A stretch of DNA of 64,000 nt from PALSA-894 sp963828625 (GTDB taxonomy: Bacteria; Pseudomonadota; Alphaproteobacteria; Rhizobiales; Xanthobacteraceae): assembly GCA_963828625.1 (NCBI GenBank), contig CAWHEX010000003.1:744001-808000 (forward strand). Direction: 5' to 3'. The stretch's first letter is position 1; every line of letters starts with the position of its first letter. Made by a program: the position numbers and the translations under genes. The notes under the pieces were generated by a model. That model was not told where the DNA came from and searched no databases. It saw nothing but the letters and a program-made list of their open reading frames with translations. Below, piece by piece: positions 1 to 9,271 of this stretch.

Positions 1-670
1 CTCCCGGCTTGCGCCGCCGCTCCGCCACAAGACCTTCGAGATAGTCCGAGAAGTCGCGCACCGAAGTATTGCCGAGCGCCGTCTGCTCCGGCGTCAGCAC
101 CGGTTCGAGCGCGCCGAGGATCGCGAGCGACCAGCCACGCAGCGGCCCGCGGTCCGCACGCGGCACGCCGAGCAGGTTGCCGATGATCTCGACCGGAATG
201 GCGGCAGCAAAATCCTCGATCAGGTCGGCGCGTCCTTTTTCCTCCATCGCGTCGAGCAGGCGATCGACGAGCGCGACCAGTCCCGCCTCCATCTCGGCGA
301 TCACACGGTTCGACAGCGCCATCTGGATCGCGCGGCGCACATGGGTATGCAGCGGTGGATCGTTGAACACGAGGCTGGTGGTGTGATGCTCGTAGAGCGG
401 CGTATCGCCGTACTTCGGGCCGAACTCGACTTTCTTGTCGGAGGAGAACACGCGCGCGTCGCGATAGACCGCATCGCAGTCGCGCCAGCGCGTGATGAGG
501 TACGCGCCGTCCGGCATGCGATGCACCGGATCATATTCGCGCAGCGCCCGATAATAGGGAAACGGATCGTCGATGAAGTCGGCCGGCAGGCGCTTCACGT
601 CGAAGTCGCGCGCCGCCGCGCGCGCGCGATCGGGCGAGAATCCTCCAGCGCTTTCGCCGGCGAAGCTCAT
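1..670 (-). CDS. Cytochrome P450 (N-terminal part, cut by window edge)
   Basis: Reverse translation from the ATG at 670 gives 223 residues of a bacterial P450 and runs off the left edge, so the I-helix, ExxR and heme-Cys motifs are not visible. Diagnostic parts are the N-terminal DDPFPYYRALREYDPV segment, the helix-C motif NDPPLHTHVRR (the residues that contact a heme propionate in class I P450s) and the helix after it, NRVIAEMEAGLVALVDRLLD. Soluble, with no membrane anchor. The family hydroxylates small hydrophobic substrates using ferredoxin-delivered electrons; the substrate is unknown here. It is divergent from the MarR gene at 778, which may regulate it. Confidence 0.85.
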   Translation of the reverse strand, partial: MSFAGESAGGFSPDRARAAARDFDVKRLPADFIDDPFPYYRALREYDPVHRMPDGAYLITRWRDCDAVYRDARVFSSDKKVEFGPKYGDTPLYEHHTTSLVFNDPPLHTHVRRAIQMALSNRVIAEMEAGLVALVDRLLDAMEEKGRADLIEDFAAAIPVEIIGNLLGVPRADRGPLRGWSLAILGALEPVLTPEQTALGNTSVRDFSDYLEGLVAERRRKPG

Positions 671-699
671 GGCTTTCTCCCGCGCCCAGCCAAGGAATT

Positions 700-725
700 T
701 GACGCGGCCTTGTCAAGGAACGCGC
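700..725. promoter_or_regulatory. Candidate MarR operator between P450 and marR
   Basis: The 107-base divergent intergenic region holds the inverted repeat CCTTG-T-CAAGG at 708-718. MarR proteins commonly bind short palindromes overlapping a divergent promoter, so this is a reasonable operator candidate. It is short and unsupported by any second copy in the region. Confidence 0.25.
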
Positions 726-777
726 CGTTGCACGCCGCGGCGAGTTCGGCCAATCTCGCGGCTCAAGGACCAAGCCG

Positions 778-1275
778 ATGGATCGTGACGGCTCGATCGC
801 GCCGAACGCAAGCGAGCAGGCCGCGCCCGAAGAGGCGCCGCTGAAGCTCGAAGAGTTCCTGCCCTACCGGCTCAATGTCGTGGCGGCGCTGACCTCGCAG
901 GCGCTGTCGCAGGTCTATGCCAAACGCTACGGCATCGGCGTGCCGGAATGGCGCGTGCTGGTTACGCTCGGCCAATACGGCGTGATGACCGGCAAGGAGG
1001 TCGGCGAACACAGCCACATGCACAAGACCAAGGTTTCGCGCGCCGTCGCGCTTCTGGAAAAGCGCCGCCTGCTCGCCCGCCGCGCCAACAAGGCTGATAT
1101 GCGCGAGGCATTCCTGTCATTGACGCCGGCGGGGCGCGCCATCTACCACGATCTCGCGCCGGTCGCGGCCGCGTTCGCACGCCGGCTGATCGAGGCGGTC
1201 GATCCGGCGGACCGCGCGGCCTTCGATCGCGCGCTGCGGATGTTGTCCGAACGCGCGAAGAAACTCACGACGTGA
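778..1275 (+). CDS. MarR family transcriptional regulator
   Basis: 165 residues with the MarR fold: an N-terminal dimerisation helix, then a winged helix-turn-helix at about residues 58-125 (VPEWRVLVTLGQYG, TKVSRAVALLEKRRLLAR, the wing REAFLSLTPAGRAIY). Dimeric ligand-responsive repressor. The ATG at 778 has AAGGA nine bases upstream. Divergent from the P450, so a local regulatory role is inferred; the ligand is unknown. It could also control the maiA-like GST 37 bases downstream, which lies on the same strand. Confidence 0.9.
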   Translation: MDRDGSIAPNASEQAAPEEAPLKLEEFLPYRLNVVAALTSQALSQVYAKRYGIGVPEWRVLVTLGQYGVMTGKEVGEHSHMHKTKVSRAVALLEKRRLLARRANKADMREAFLSLTPAGRAIYHDLAPVAAAFARRLIEAVDPADRAAFDRALRMLSERAKKLTT

Positions 1276-1312
1276 CCGCCAGACAGGTGGCACGCATGCC
1301 GGGGAAACGTCC

Positions 1313-1948
1313 GTGAAGCTCTATGGCTATTTCCGCTCGTCGGCCGCCTACCGGGTGCGCATCGCGCTCAACCTGAAGAAGCTGCCCTGCGAGCAGACGT
1401 CCGTGCACCTCACTCGCGACGGCGGCTGGCAGTGGAGCGAGGAATTCCGCGCGATCAATCCGCAGAAGCGTGTGCCGGCGCTCGCGCTCTCGACCGGCGA
1501 GGTATTGCTGCAGTCGCTCGCGATCATCGAATATCTCGACGAGGTCGAACCGGAGCCGCCGCTGCTGCCCGCCGATCCGATCGCGCGGGCGCAGGTGCGC
1601 GCGGTATCGCAGATCATCGCGTGCGACATCCACCCGCTGAATAATCTCGTTGCGCTGAATTATCTGCGCGGCCCGCTCAAGCACGACCAGGCGGCGGTGG
1701 ATGAGTGGTATCGCCACTGGGTCGCGCAGGGGCTCGATGCGGTTGAGGCGCTGTTGCGCCCCGGACCTTACGCGTTCGGCGCCCATGTGACGATGGCGGA
1801 CCTCTGCATCGTGCCGCAGGTGTTCAACGCACGGCGCTTCAAGGTCGACATGGCGAAGTATCCGAAGATTTCCGCGGCGGAAGCCGCCTGCCTGAAACTT
1901 CCCGCCTTCGACAAGGCGCGGCCGGAAAACCAAACGGACGCCGAGTAA
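1313..1948 (+). CDS. maiA: Maleylacetoacetate isomerase / zeta-class glutathione S-transferase
   Basis: 211 residues with an N-terminal thioredoxin fold carrying the zeta signature SSAAYRVRIAL at residues 9-19, and a C-terminal helical domain with MADLCIVPQVFNARRF. Family members use glutathione to isomerise maleylacetoacetate (tyrosine catabolism) or maleylpyruvate (gentisate pathway). The Cys of the eukaryotic SSC motif is Ala here. The GTG start at 1313 follows GGGGAAA. No other tyrosine or gentisate genes are nearby, so the exact substrate is uncertain. Confidence 0.88.
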   Translation: MKLYGYFRSSAAYRVRIALNLKKLPCEQTSVHLTRDGGWQWSEEFRAINPQKRVPALALSTGEVLLQSLAIIEYLDEVEPEPPLLPADPIARAQVRAVSQIIACDIHPLNNLVALNYLRGPLKHDQAAVDEWYRHWVAQGLDAVEALLRPGPYAFGAHVTMADLCIVPQVFNARRFKVDMAKYPKISAAEAACLKLPAFDKARPENQTDAE

Positions 1949-1981
1949 CAACGCCGCGACAAGAACAAGAAGGATCTGCGC

Positions 1982-2896
1982 GTGACCGCTACTCCCGTCG
2001 AGGCGGGCGCTCTGGGCGAACCGGAGCAGCCGCCGCCGCGAACCTCCAACATCCCCGCTGCCGTCTTCTGGATGATCGGCACGCTGCTGTCGTTCTCGCT
2101 GATGGCGATCTCGGTGCGCAATCTCGGCGGCGTGCTGAACCTGTTCGAACTGCTGATGGTGCGCGCGGTCGGCGGGCTCGCGCTCCTGCTCGTCGTGATG
2201 ACGCTCCAGCCGTCGCTGTTCGGCTACCTCGCGCTGCGCAAGCCGGTTACCCATCTGGTGCGCAACGGCACGCATTTCATCGCCAACCTGTGCTGGGCGA
2301 ACGCCGTGATCGTGCTGCCGCTCGCGACCGTGTTCGCGATCGAATTCATGATGCCGGTCTGGGCCGGCCTGCTCGCGGTGCTGTTCCTCGGTGAGAAATT
2401 TACCGTCAGCCGCGCGGGCACGATCGCGCTCGGCTTCCTCGGCGTGCTCATCATCCTGCGGCCGGGCATCGAGGCGTTCCAGCCGGCGGCGCTCGGCGTG
2501 CTGGTCGCATCGTTCGGTTATGCGGCGTCAAACATCGGCACCAAGAAACTCATCCCGGTGCAAAGCACCATCGCGATCCTGTTCTGGATGAACGTGATGC
2601 AGATCGTCATGGCGCTGGTCGGGACCGACCCGGCATTTCCGCTGCGCCTTGAGCCGCACCAATGGATCTGGGCGGCCGGCATCGCCATCGGCGGCACATC
2701 GGCGCACTATTTCCTCACTAACGCGCTGCGCGTCGCGGATGCGATCGTGGTGATCCCGCTCGACTTCCTGCGCATTCCGCTGATCGCGTTCGTCGGCTGG
2801 ATGTTCTACGCTGAGCGGCTCGACATCATGGTTTTCTTCGGCGCGGCGCTGATCATGGCCGGCATCGTTTGGAACCTGCGCGCCGAAATGCGGTGA
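1982..2896 (+). CDS. EamA-family (DMT superfamily) membrane transporter
   Basis: 304 residues with about ten hydrophobic segments arranged as two EamA repeats (roughly 25-150 and 165-300), preceded by a short Pro-rich cytoplasmic N-terminus. DMT exporters move small metabolites or drugs out of the cell; the substrate cannot be told from sequence. The GTG start at 1982 has AAGGA eight bases upstream. Follows the zeta GST by 33 bases on the same strand, so co-transcription is plausible. A second DMT protein lies at 19288. Confidence 0.88.
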   Translation: MTATPVEAGALGEPEQPPPRTSNIPAAVFWMIGTLLSFSLMAISVRNLGGVLNLFELLMVRAVGGLALLLVVMTLQPSLFGYLALRKPVTHLVRNGTHFIANLCWANAVIVLPLATVFAIEFMMPVWAGLLAVLFLGEKFTVSRAGTIALGFLGVLIILRPGIEAFQPAALGVLVASFGYAASNIGTKKLIPVQSTIAILFWMNVMQIVMALVGTDPAFPLRLEPHQWIWAAGIAIGGTSAHYFLTNALRVADAIVVIPLDFLRIPLIAFVGWMFYAERLDIMVFFGAALIMAGIVWNLRAEMR

Positions 2897-3052
2897 AATT
2901 GCCACACCGCAGCGTGGAGTGATCCGAAGGTCTTCCCCTCTTCGCCAGCCGACGCTACAAGCCGATCCATCTGTTTCGATTCACATTTTCGACACGTTTG
3001 ACGGGCTTCAATCGCGAAGAGTGGCGCGGGGGCGGCAATTTTGGATCGGACG

Positions 3053-4208
3053 ATGCTTTCGCGCTGGACGGCACGATGTGGCGCGCTCGCGGTAGCGGCA
3101 TGCGCCGTGGCGCTCGGCGCCAACGCGCCTTCCTCGGCGCAGCCTTGGCCGCCCGGTCCGGGCGCTGCCCAGCAGCCGGGACAAAACTACCAGAGCCAGC
3201 TTTGCACGCGCCTCGAAGGCCAGCTTGCCACGATGGATCGCGGCGCCGGCGGCGACCCGGCGCGTGCCGAACAGGTACGCCGCTACGAGGAAGCCGCCAA
3301 CCGCCAGCAGGGCGAGCTCGACCGCATGCTGGCGCAGAGCCGCCGCGCGGGCTGCGAGGGCACCGGCTTCTTCCTGTTCGGCGCGCTTCAGTCGCAGTCG
3401 GAGCAGTGCGTCGGCCTGACCCGCCAGATTTCGAACATGCGCGGCAACCTCGACCGCATCACGGTCGACCTGCAGCGGCTGCGCGGCAACGATCAGGACC
3501 GCGGCGAGCAGCGCCGCTCGGTGATGATCGCGCTTGCGCAGAACAATTGCGGTCCGCAATACCGGCAGGCCGCGCGCGCAGCCGGGCGGCTTCTTCGATC
3601 AGCTGTTCGGGCGCGATGGCGGCGAGCCGGGTCCTGCGGGCGAGTTCGCCAACCCGGAAGCGCAGAGCGGAAGTTTCCGCACCGTGTGCGTGCGCACCTG
3701 CGACGGGTTCTATTTCCCGATCTCGTACGCGACGAATTCATCGCGCTTCGCGCAGGACGAAAAGACCTGCCAGCGCATGTGCCCGGCTGCCGAGGCGATG
3801 CTGTTCTCCTACCGCACCACCGGCGAGGACATCACGCAGGCGACCTCGATCAGCGGCCAGCCCTACACGGCGCTGCCGAACGCGCTGAAGTACCGGCAGG
3901 AGTTCAACCCCTCGTGCAGCTGCAAGCGCCCGGGACAAAGCTGGGCCGAAGCGCTCGGCAAGGACGAAGCGGTCGAGCCGGGCGATGTCGTGGTGACGGA
4001 AGAACGCGCAAAGCAACTGGCGCTGCCGCCTGCGCAGAAGGGCCAGACCAAAGGCCGCGCGCCCGCCGCCGCTCAGCCCGCGGCTCCCGCCGCGACGGGA
4101 TCGACGCCCGCACCGGCAGCGCCGCCGGCTGCGACGGCCGAGAAGGACAACACCAAGCGCACGGTACGCTCGGTCGGTCCGACCTTCATCGCGCCCGCGA
4201 CGAAGTAG
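3053..4208 (+). CDS. DUF2865 domain-containing secreted protein (frameshifted)
   Basis: About 384 residues once a break is repaired. The ATG at 3053 begins a signal peptide ending near ANAPSSAQ. Then come a coiled, Cys-containing region and, after the break, the conserved DUF2865 block with FRTVCVRTCDGFYFPISYAT, DEKTCQRMCPA and NPSCSCKRP. The tail is Ala/Pro-rich and low in complexity. The reading frame jumps by one base within the CG repeat at 3571-3579 (RQAARA joins QPGGFFDQLFG). Both halves are well conserved in character, so an extra base in the GC run is the simplest explanation. A TTG at 3041 is an alternative start. Function unknown; periplasmic. Confidence 0.8.
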
Positions 4209-4212
4209 ATCT

Positions 4213-5955
4213 TTAGAAATCGAACGCTTCGCTCTTGGCGCGCTCGTAGGCGCTGACGGTTTCGTCAGGCTTGGGTAGCGGCGTGCCGGGATCGCGGAAC
4301 TTGTTCACGATCGGGTAGCGGCGGTCGCGGCCAAAATTGCGCAGCGTGACCTTCACGCCGGGCGCGGCCTGCCGGCGCTTGTATTCGGCGAGATTGAGCA
4401 TGCGGTCGACGCGCAGCACGAGGTCGCGGTCAAAGCCTTCGGCCACGATATCCGCGATCGGCGTTTCGCGCTCGACGAGACGTTCGAGCACCGCGTCGAG
4501 CACATCGTAAGGCGGCAGCGAGTCCTGGTCCTTCTGGTTCTCGCGCAACTCGGCCGTCGGCGGCTTGGTGATGACGCGTTCCGGAATGACGACGCCATCC
4601 GGCCCGAGCGCGCCGACCGGCTTCCACGCATTGCGCACGCCGCACAAGCGGAACACCTGCGTCTTGTAGAGGTCCTTGATCGGATTGAAGCCGCCGTTCA
4701 TGTCGCCGTAGATCGTCGCGTAACCGACCGACATCTCCGACTTGTTGCCGGTCGTCACGACCATCAGGCCGAACTTGTTGGAGATCGCCATCAGGATCGT
4801 GCCGCGCGTGCGCGACTGGAGGTTCTCTTCGGTGATGTCGCGATTGGTGCCGGCGAACAGCGGCTTGAGCGCGGATTCGAAGCCCTCGACCGGTGCTGCG
4901 ATCGGCACGATGTCGTACTGGATGCCGAGCGCCTTCGCGACCGCGGCGGCATCCTCGAGCGAGTCCTGCGAGGTGTAGCGGTACGGCAGCATCACGGCGC
5001 GCACGCGATCCGCGCCGAGCGCATCGACCGCCATCGCGGCGCAGAGCGCGCTATCGATGCCGCCGGACAGTCCGAACACCACGCCCTTGAAGCCGTTCTT
5101 ATCGACGTAGTCGCGCAGCCCGAGCACGCAGGCCGCATAGTCGGATTCGTCATCCTCCTCGATCAGCGCTTTCTCGCTCGGGAGGCAGCGCCATGTGCCG
5201 TTCTCGCGGACCCATTGGGTGGTGACGACCATCTCGCGGAACGAGGGAAGCTGGAACGCGATCGACCGGTCGGCATTCAGGCCGAACGATGAGCCATCGA
5301 ACACAAGCTCGTCCTGCCCGCCGACCATGTTGAGGTAGACGAGCGGCAGACCGGTTTCGACGACGCGCGACACCGCGATGTTGAGGCGCACTTCGGTCTT
5401 GTCGCGCCAGTAGGGCGAGCCGTTCGGCACCAGCAGTATCTCGCCGCCGGTCTCCGCGATGCACTCGCAGACGTCCGGGTGCCAGATGTCCTCGCACACC
5501 GGAATGCCGATGCGCACGCCGCGCAGCACGATCGGGCCGGGCATCGGGCCTTGCGCGAACACGCGCTTCTCGTCGAACACGCCATAGTTCGGCAGCTCGA
5601 CCTTGTAGCGCGCCGCGACGATCTTGCCGCCTTCGAGCTGAAGATAGGCGTTGTAGAGCTTGCCGTCATCGACCCACGGCGCGCCGACGAGGATCGCCGG
5701 ACCGCCGTCGGCCGTCTCGCGCGCCAGCGCCTCGACCGCCGAACGGCAGGCCGCCTGGAACGCGGGCTTGAGCACGAGGTCTTCCGGCGGATAGCCCGCG
5801 ATGAACAGCTCGGGGAAAATGATGAGATCGGCGCCCTGCCCGGCCGCCGTCGCGCGCGCCTTGCGGACCTTTTCGGCATTGCCGGCGACGTCGCCGAGGG
5901 TCGGGCTGAGCTGCGCGATCGCGATCGCGAGGCGGTCGGCGGGGCGGGCGTTCAT
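4213..5955 (-). CDS. nadE: Glutamine-dependent NAD(+) synthetase
   Basis: 580 residues, the usual length of the two-domain enzyme. Residues about 10-265 are a nitrilase-type glutaminase with the triad E49 (FPELF), K118 (YKVELPNYG) and C154 (PVCEDIWHP). The C-terminal part is the ATP pyrophosphatase synthetase with SGGIDS at 297-302 and TTGNKSEMSVGY further on. It amidates nicotinate adenine dinucleotide to NAD+ using ammonia channelled from glutamine, in the cytosol. It follows dgkA on the same strand by 40 bases. Converges with the DUF2865 gene, their ends only four bases apart. Confidence 0.96.
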   Translation of the reverse strand: MNARPADRLAIAIAQLSPTLGDVAGNAEKVRKARATAAGQGADLIIFPELFIAGYPPEDLVLKPAFQAACRSAVEALARETADGGPAILVGAPWVDDGKLYNAYLQLEGGKIVAARYKVELPNYGVFDEKRVFAQGPMPGPIVLRGVRIGIPVCEDIWHPDVCECIAETGGEILLVPNGSPYWRDKTEVRLNIAVSRVVETGLPLVYLNMVGGQDELVFDGSSFGLNADRSIAFQLPSFREMVVTTQWVRENGTWRCLPSEKALIEEDDESDYAACVLGLRDYVDKNGFKGVVFGLSGGIDSALCAAMAVDALGADRVRAVMLPYRYTSQDSLEDAAAVAKALGIQYDIVPIAAPVEGFESALKPLFAGTNRDITEENLQSRTRGTILMAISNKFGLMVVTTGNKSEMSVGYATIYGDMNGGFNPIKDLYKTQVFRLCGVRNAWKPVGALGPDGVVIPERVITKPPTAELRENQKDQDSLPPYDVLDAVLERLVERETPIADIVAEGFDRDLVLRVDRMLNLAEYKRRQAAPGVKVTLRNFGRDRRYPIVNKFRDPGTPLPKPDETVSAYERAKSEAFDF

Positions 5956-5995
5956 ACCAAGGATGTAGCGAGGCGGATGGCGCGCCGCAATGCGG

Positions 5996-6349
5996 TCAGA
6001 CGAGGCCGAGCCATTCGGCGACCGCCAGCAGCCAAGTGAACCCGACGATCGCCAGCGCGACGCCGACCGCGGCGGAACTCATGTCCTTGATGCGGCCGAT
6101 GTCCGGGTTCTGCCCCGGCGAGACATGGTCGGAGAGCTTTTCGATTGCGGTGTTGAGCAGTTCGACCACGAGGAGCAGCAGGACCACGCCGATCAGCGTG
6201 AGCCGCTTCCACGCGAGCGGCGTAATGAAGAAGGCGAGCGGCACGCTGACCGCGAGCGCGACAAGCTCCTCGCGGAATGCCGCTTCGGAACGCGCGGCGG
6301 CCTTCAGGCCGGCCCACGAGTTCAGCGTCGCGCGCCACATGCGAAGCAC
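5996..6349 (-). CDS. dgkA: Diacylglycerol kinase (prokaryotic DgkA type)
   Basis: 117 residues from the GTG at 6349, which has GGGAGA seven bases upstream and gives the length expected for DgkA (about 120). Three membrane helices. The signature ELLNTAIEKLSDHVS, then IGRIKDMSSAAVG, holds the catalytic Glu and metal-binding residues. It phosphorylates diacylglycerol to phosphatidate for lipid recycling in the inner membrane. An upstream in-frame GTG at 6397 would add 16 residues but has a weaker ribosome-binding site. Probably co-transcribed with nadE. Confidence 0.92.
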   Translation of the reverse strand: MLRMWRATLNSWAGLKAAARSEAAFREELVALAVSVPLAFFITPLAWKRLTLIGVVLLLLVVELLNTAIEKLSDHVSPGQNPDIGRIKDMSSAAVGVALAIVGFTWLLAVAEWLGLV

Positions 6350-6419
6350 GGAGAGATCTCCCTTGCGAAACGGGCGCGGATAACCCGCGCCCGTCACAGC
6401 CTAGCAAAGATTCGGCGGC

Positions 6420-7574
6420 TTACTGGAACGACGTGCGCATGCCGACGCCGCCGCCGTTGGTCTTGATCGTGCCGGTCAGCTTGGCGGTCTTCCCGTCGAA
6501 GGCGAATACCTGAAGCAACTTCTCGTGGGTCGCCTGCACGACGATCCGCTTGCTGTCCTTGCTCCAGACCGAGCCCTGCGCCCAGACGCCGATCTTCGTG
6601 GTCGCGGCGAGCGTGAGCTTGGTGCCGTTGACCTTGAAGATTTTCATCAGGCCGTCCGCGTTATAGGCCGGATGGTCCTTCTTGCGCGGCGAGCCGTTGT
6701 GCATAATCACCGCGACGTAGGCGCCGTTCGGTGACATCGAGACGCCTTCCGGCGTCTGGCCGACCGCGATGGCGTCGACCACACGCATGGTCTTCAGGTC
6801 GATCACGTTGATCTGGTCGATGTCGCCCTGCCCGCCGCCCTGATTGCCCAACACCGCGACATCGCCCTTCGGCGAGATCACGAGGCTGTAGGGACGGAAA
6901 CCGGCGACCATGAATTTTTTGGTGTCGGTGACCTTGTCGCCGTCGACCGACAGGATCGACACGCGGTGATCGCCGTCGCGCGTCAGGATCGCGGTCTTTC
7001 CGTCGGGCGTGAAGGCGACGTGGCTCGGGCCGGAATTCTTGTTGCCGAGGTCGAGCTTGCCGGCCGCGGTCAGCGACTTGCCGCTGATCGTGAAGATCGA
7101 CACCGAGCCGTCGTTGCGATTGGCCGTAAGCGCGAGCTTGCCGTCCGGGCTGATCGAGACGCCGGTGACGCCGGCGGCGGCCTGCAGCGTCTGCGTGACC
7201 GCCGGCGGATTGGCCTTGAGGTCGATCACCGAAACCCGGTCGTCCGGCGCGGTCTTTTTCGGATCGGCCGGATCGACCTTCATGGCCGACGTCACGATCG
7301 CGAAGCTCTCGTCCTTCGACACGGCGACGCTTTGCGGCACGCCGACCACGCTGGACGGCGCCTTAAGCTCGCCGAGCACCTTCGGCGGCGTCACGCCGAT
7401 GTCGAGGATCATCACGGTGTCAGGCGGCGGATTGGCCGGCACGACGTTCGCGCCGTCCACCAGCGCGATCTTGTTGTCGTTGGCCGAAACCGCGATCTGC
7501 GCGATCGCCATTGAACTGAGCGGCAGGGCCGCAAGCGCGATGAGCGCGGCCCCCCGCGCGAACAAGCGGATCAT
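6420..7574 (-). CDS. Secreted YVTN-type beta-propeller protein
   Basis: 384 residues: a signal peptide (cleavage near MAIAQ, residues 22-26), then repeated blade motifs such as VSISPDGKLALTANRNDGSV, HVAFTPDGKTAILT and VSMSPNGAYVAV. These mark the YncE/YVTN lactonase-like seven-bladed propeller family. Periplasmic. Propellers of this kind act in ligand or DNA binding, or as lactonases; nothing here identifies a catalytic site, so function is left open. It follows aroG on the same strand by about 105 bases, across a GC hairpin. Confidence 0.8.
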   Translation of the reverse strand: MIRLFARGAALIALAALPLSSMAIAQIAVSANDNKIALVDGANVVPANPPPDTVMILDIGVTPPKVLGELKAPSSVVGVPQSVAVSKDESFAIVTSAMKVDPADPKKTAPDDRVSVIDLKANPPAVTQTLQAAAGVTGVSISPDGKLALTANRNDGSVSIFTISGKSLTAAGKLDLGNKNSGPSHVAFTPDGKTAILTRDGDHRVSILSVDGDKVTDTKKFMVAGFRPYSLVISPKGDVAVLGNQGGGQGDIDQINVIDLKTMRVVDAIAVGQTPEGVSMSPNGAYVAVIMHNGSPRKKDHPAYNADGLMKIFKVNGTKLTLAATTKIGVWAQGSVWSKDSKRIVVQATHEKLLQVFAFDGKTAKLTGTIKTNGGGVGMRTSFQ

Positions 7575-7599
7575 GCCATTCCTCCCGATTTTTTCTCGC

Positions 7600-7619
7600 C
7601 GTCCGGATCAAGCCGGACG
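7600..7619 (-). terminator. GC hairpin between aroG and the propeller gene
   Basis: CGTCCGG at 7600-7606 pairs with CCGGACG at 7613-7619 across a six-base loop. Lying 60-80 bases after the aroG stop, it may end or attenuate aroG transcription. It has no T-run, so intrinsic termination is uncertain. Confidence 0.3.
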
Positions 7620-7679
7620 CGGCGCCCCCGAGCGCAGCGCACATGCTAGTGGAAGCGCGCCGCGACGCGAAAGCGATCC

Positions 7680-9068
7680 TTACAGCCCCGCCGCGGCCTG
7701 CATCGGCTTTGCCTTGGCGGCGCGTTCGGCCTTGAGCAATTCGGCGAGCAGGAAAGCAAGCTCGATCGCCTGCTCGGCATTGAGCCGTGGATCGCACAGC
7801 GTGTGATAGCGGTCGTTCAGATCCTGATCGCTGATCGCACGCGCGCCGCCGGTGCATTCGGTGACGTCCTTGCCGGTCATCTCCAGATGCACGCCGCCGC
7901 CATGCGTGCCTTCCGCCGCATGCACCGCGAAGAAAGTCTTCACCTCCTGCAGGATGCGGTCGAACGGACGCGTCTTGTAACCGCTCTCGGCCGTGATCGT
8001 GTTGCCGTGCATCGGGTCGCACGACCACACCACGCTCCTGCCCTCGCGCTGCACGGCGCGCACCAGCGCCGGCAGATGATCGCCGGCCTTCTCGGCGCCG
8101 AAGCGATTGATCAGCGTCAGCCGTCCCGGCTCGTTCTCGGGATTGAGGGTGTCGATCAGCCGGATCAGTTCGTCCGGCTTGAGCGACGGCCCGCACTTCA
8201 TGCCGATCGGGTTCTTGATGCCGCGGAAATATTCCACATGCGCGTGGTCCATCTGGCGCGTGCGGTCGCCGATCCACACCATGTGGCCGGACGTGCAGTA
8301 CCAGTCGCCAGTGGTGGAATCCTGCCGCGTCATCGCCTGCTCGAAGCCGAGGAGGAGCGCCTCGTGGCTGGTGTAGACGTCGGTGCCGCGCAGCTCGGGA
8401 TGGCTTTCGAGATCGAGCCCGCACGCCTGCATGAAGGCAAGCGTCTCGGAGATGCGGTCGGCCACCTGCTTGTAGCGGTCCATCGCGCGCGGGTCTTTTA
8501 CAAAACCGAGCATCCACTGGTGCACGCGCCCGAGGCTCGCGTAGCCGCCGTGCGCGAAGGCGCGCAGCAGGTTCAAGGTCGCGGCCGACTGGTGATAGGC
8601 CTCGATCAGGCGCTGCGGATCGGGCGTGCGCGCTTCCTTGGTGAACTCCGCGCCGTTGACGATGTCGCCGCGATAGCTCGGCAGCTCGACGCCGTCGCGC
8701 TTCTCGACCGACGACGAACGCGGCTTCGCGAACTGCCCGGCGAGGCGGCCGACCTTCACGACCGGCGAAGCGGCCGCGAACGTGAGCACCACCGACATCT
8801 GCAGGAACAGGCGGAAGAAGTCGCGGATCGAGTTCGCGCTGTGGTCCTCGAAGCTCTCGGCGCAATCGCCGCCCTGAAGCAGGAAAGCCTCGCCGGCCGC
8901 GACGCGCGCGAGCGACTTCTTCAGGTTGCGCGCCTCACCTGCAAAAACGAGCGGCGGAAACGACGCAAGGCGGGACTCGACCGCCGCGAGCTTCGCGGCA
9001 TTCGGGTATTCGGGAACCTGAACGATCGGCTTCGACCGCCAGCTATCGGGCGTCCAGCGCTCGGACAT
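7680..9068 (-). CDS. aroG: 3-deoxy-7-phosphoheptulonate synthase, class II (plant type)
   Basis: 462 residues from the ATG at 9068, chosen because CAGGAG sits just upstream and the protein then begins MSERWTPDSWRSKPIVQ as in the family. Conserved blocks: LQGGDCAESF, SGHMVWIGDRTRQ, HVEYFRGIKNPIGMKCGP (metal and PEP binding) and WSCDPMHGNT. It joins phosphoenolpyruvate and erythrose 4-phosphate in the first step of the shikimate pathway. Class II enzymes are unrelated in regulation to E. coli AroFGH. Divergent from the MFS gene at 9272. Confidence 0.95.
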   Translation of the reverse strand: MSERWTPDSWRSKPIVQVPEYPNAAKLAAVESRLASFPPLVFAGEARNLKKSLARVAAGEAFLLQGGDCAESFEDHSANSIRDFFRLFLQMSVVLTFAAASPVVKVGRLAGQFAKPRSSSVEKRDGVELPSYRGDIVNGAEFTKEARTPDPQRLIEAYHQSAATLNLLRAFAHGGYASLGRVHQWMLGFVKDPRAMDRYKQVADRISETLAFMQACGLDLESHPELRGTDVYTSHEALLLGFEQAMTRQDSTTGDWYCTSGHMVWIGDRTRQMDHAHVEYFRGIKNPIGMKCGPSLKPDELIRLIDTLNPENEPGRLTLINRFGAEKAGDHLPALVRAVQREGRSVVWSCDPMHGNTITAESGYKTRPFDRILQEVKTFFAVHAAEGTHGGGVHLEMTGKDVTECTGGARAISDQDLNDRYHTLCDPRLNAEQAIELAFLLAELLKAERAAKAKPMQAAAGL

Positions 9069-9271
9069 GACGCATAACTCCTGCAATTGCCGGGGCTTAT
9101 ACACGCCTCGCCGCCGTCCCGGAAGGCGCACCGAGATCGGAGGCCGCGCCCTTCGCCTACAGTCGCGGCGGCGATCCGGGTTCCGGGGTACCCAAGCCGC
9201 GCCCAAATCAGATAGGCAAACACAGGTCCCGGCGCTCTCCTTCGGCCGGCCGGGACAGCAATTTTGGTCCC

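Noticed and set aside
9069..9271. Riboswitch or attenuator before aroG
   Set aside because: No leader peptide rich in aromatic residues and no recognisable aptamer structure; only scattered GC-rich complementarity.
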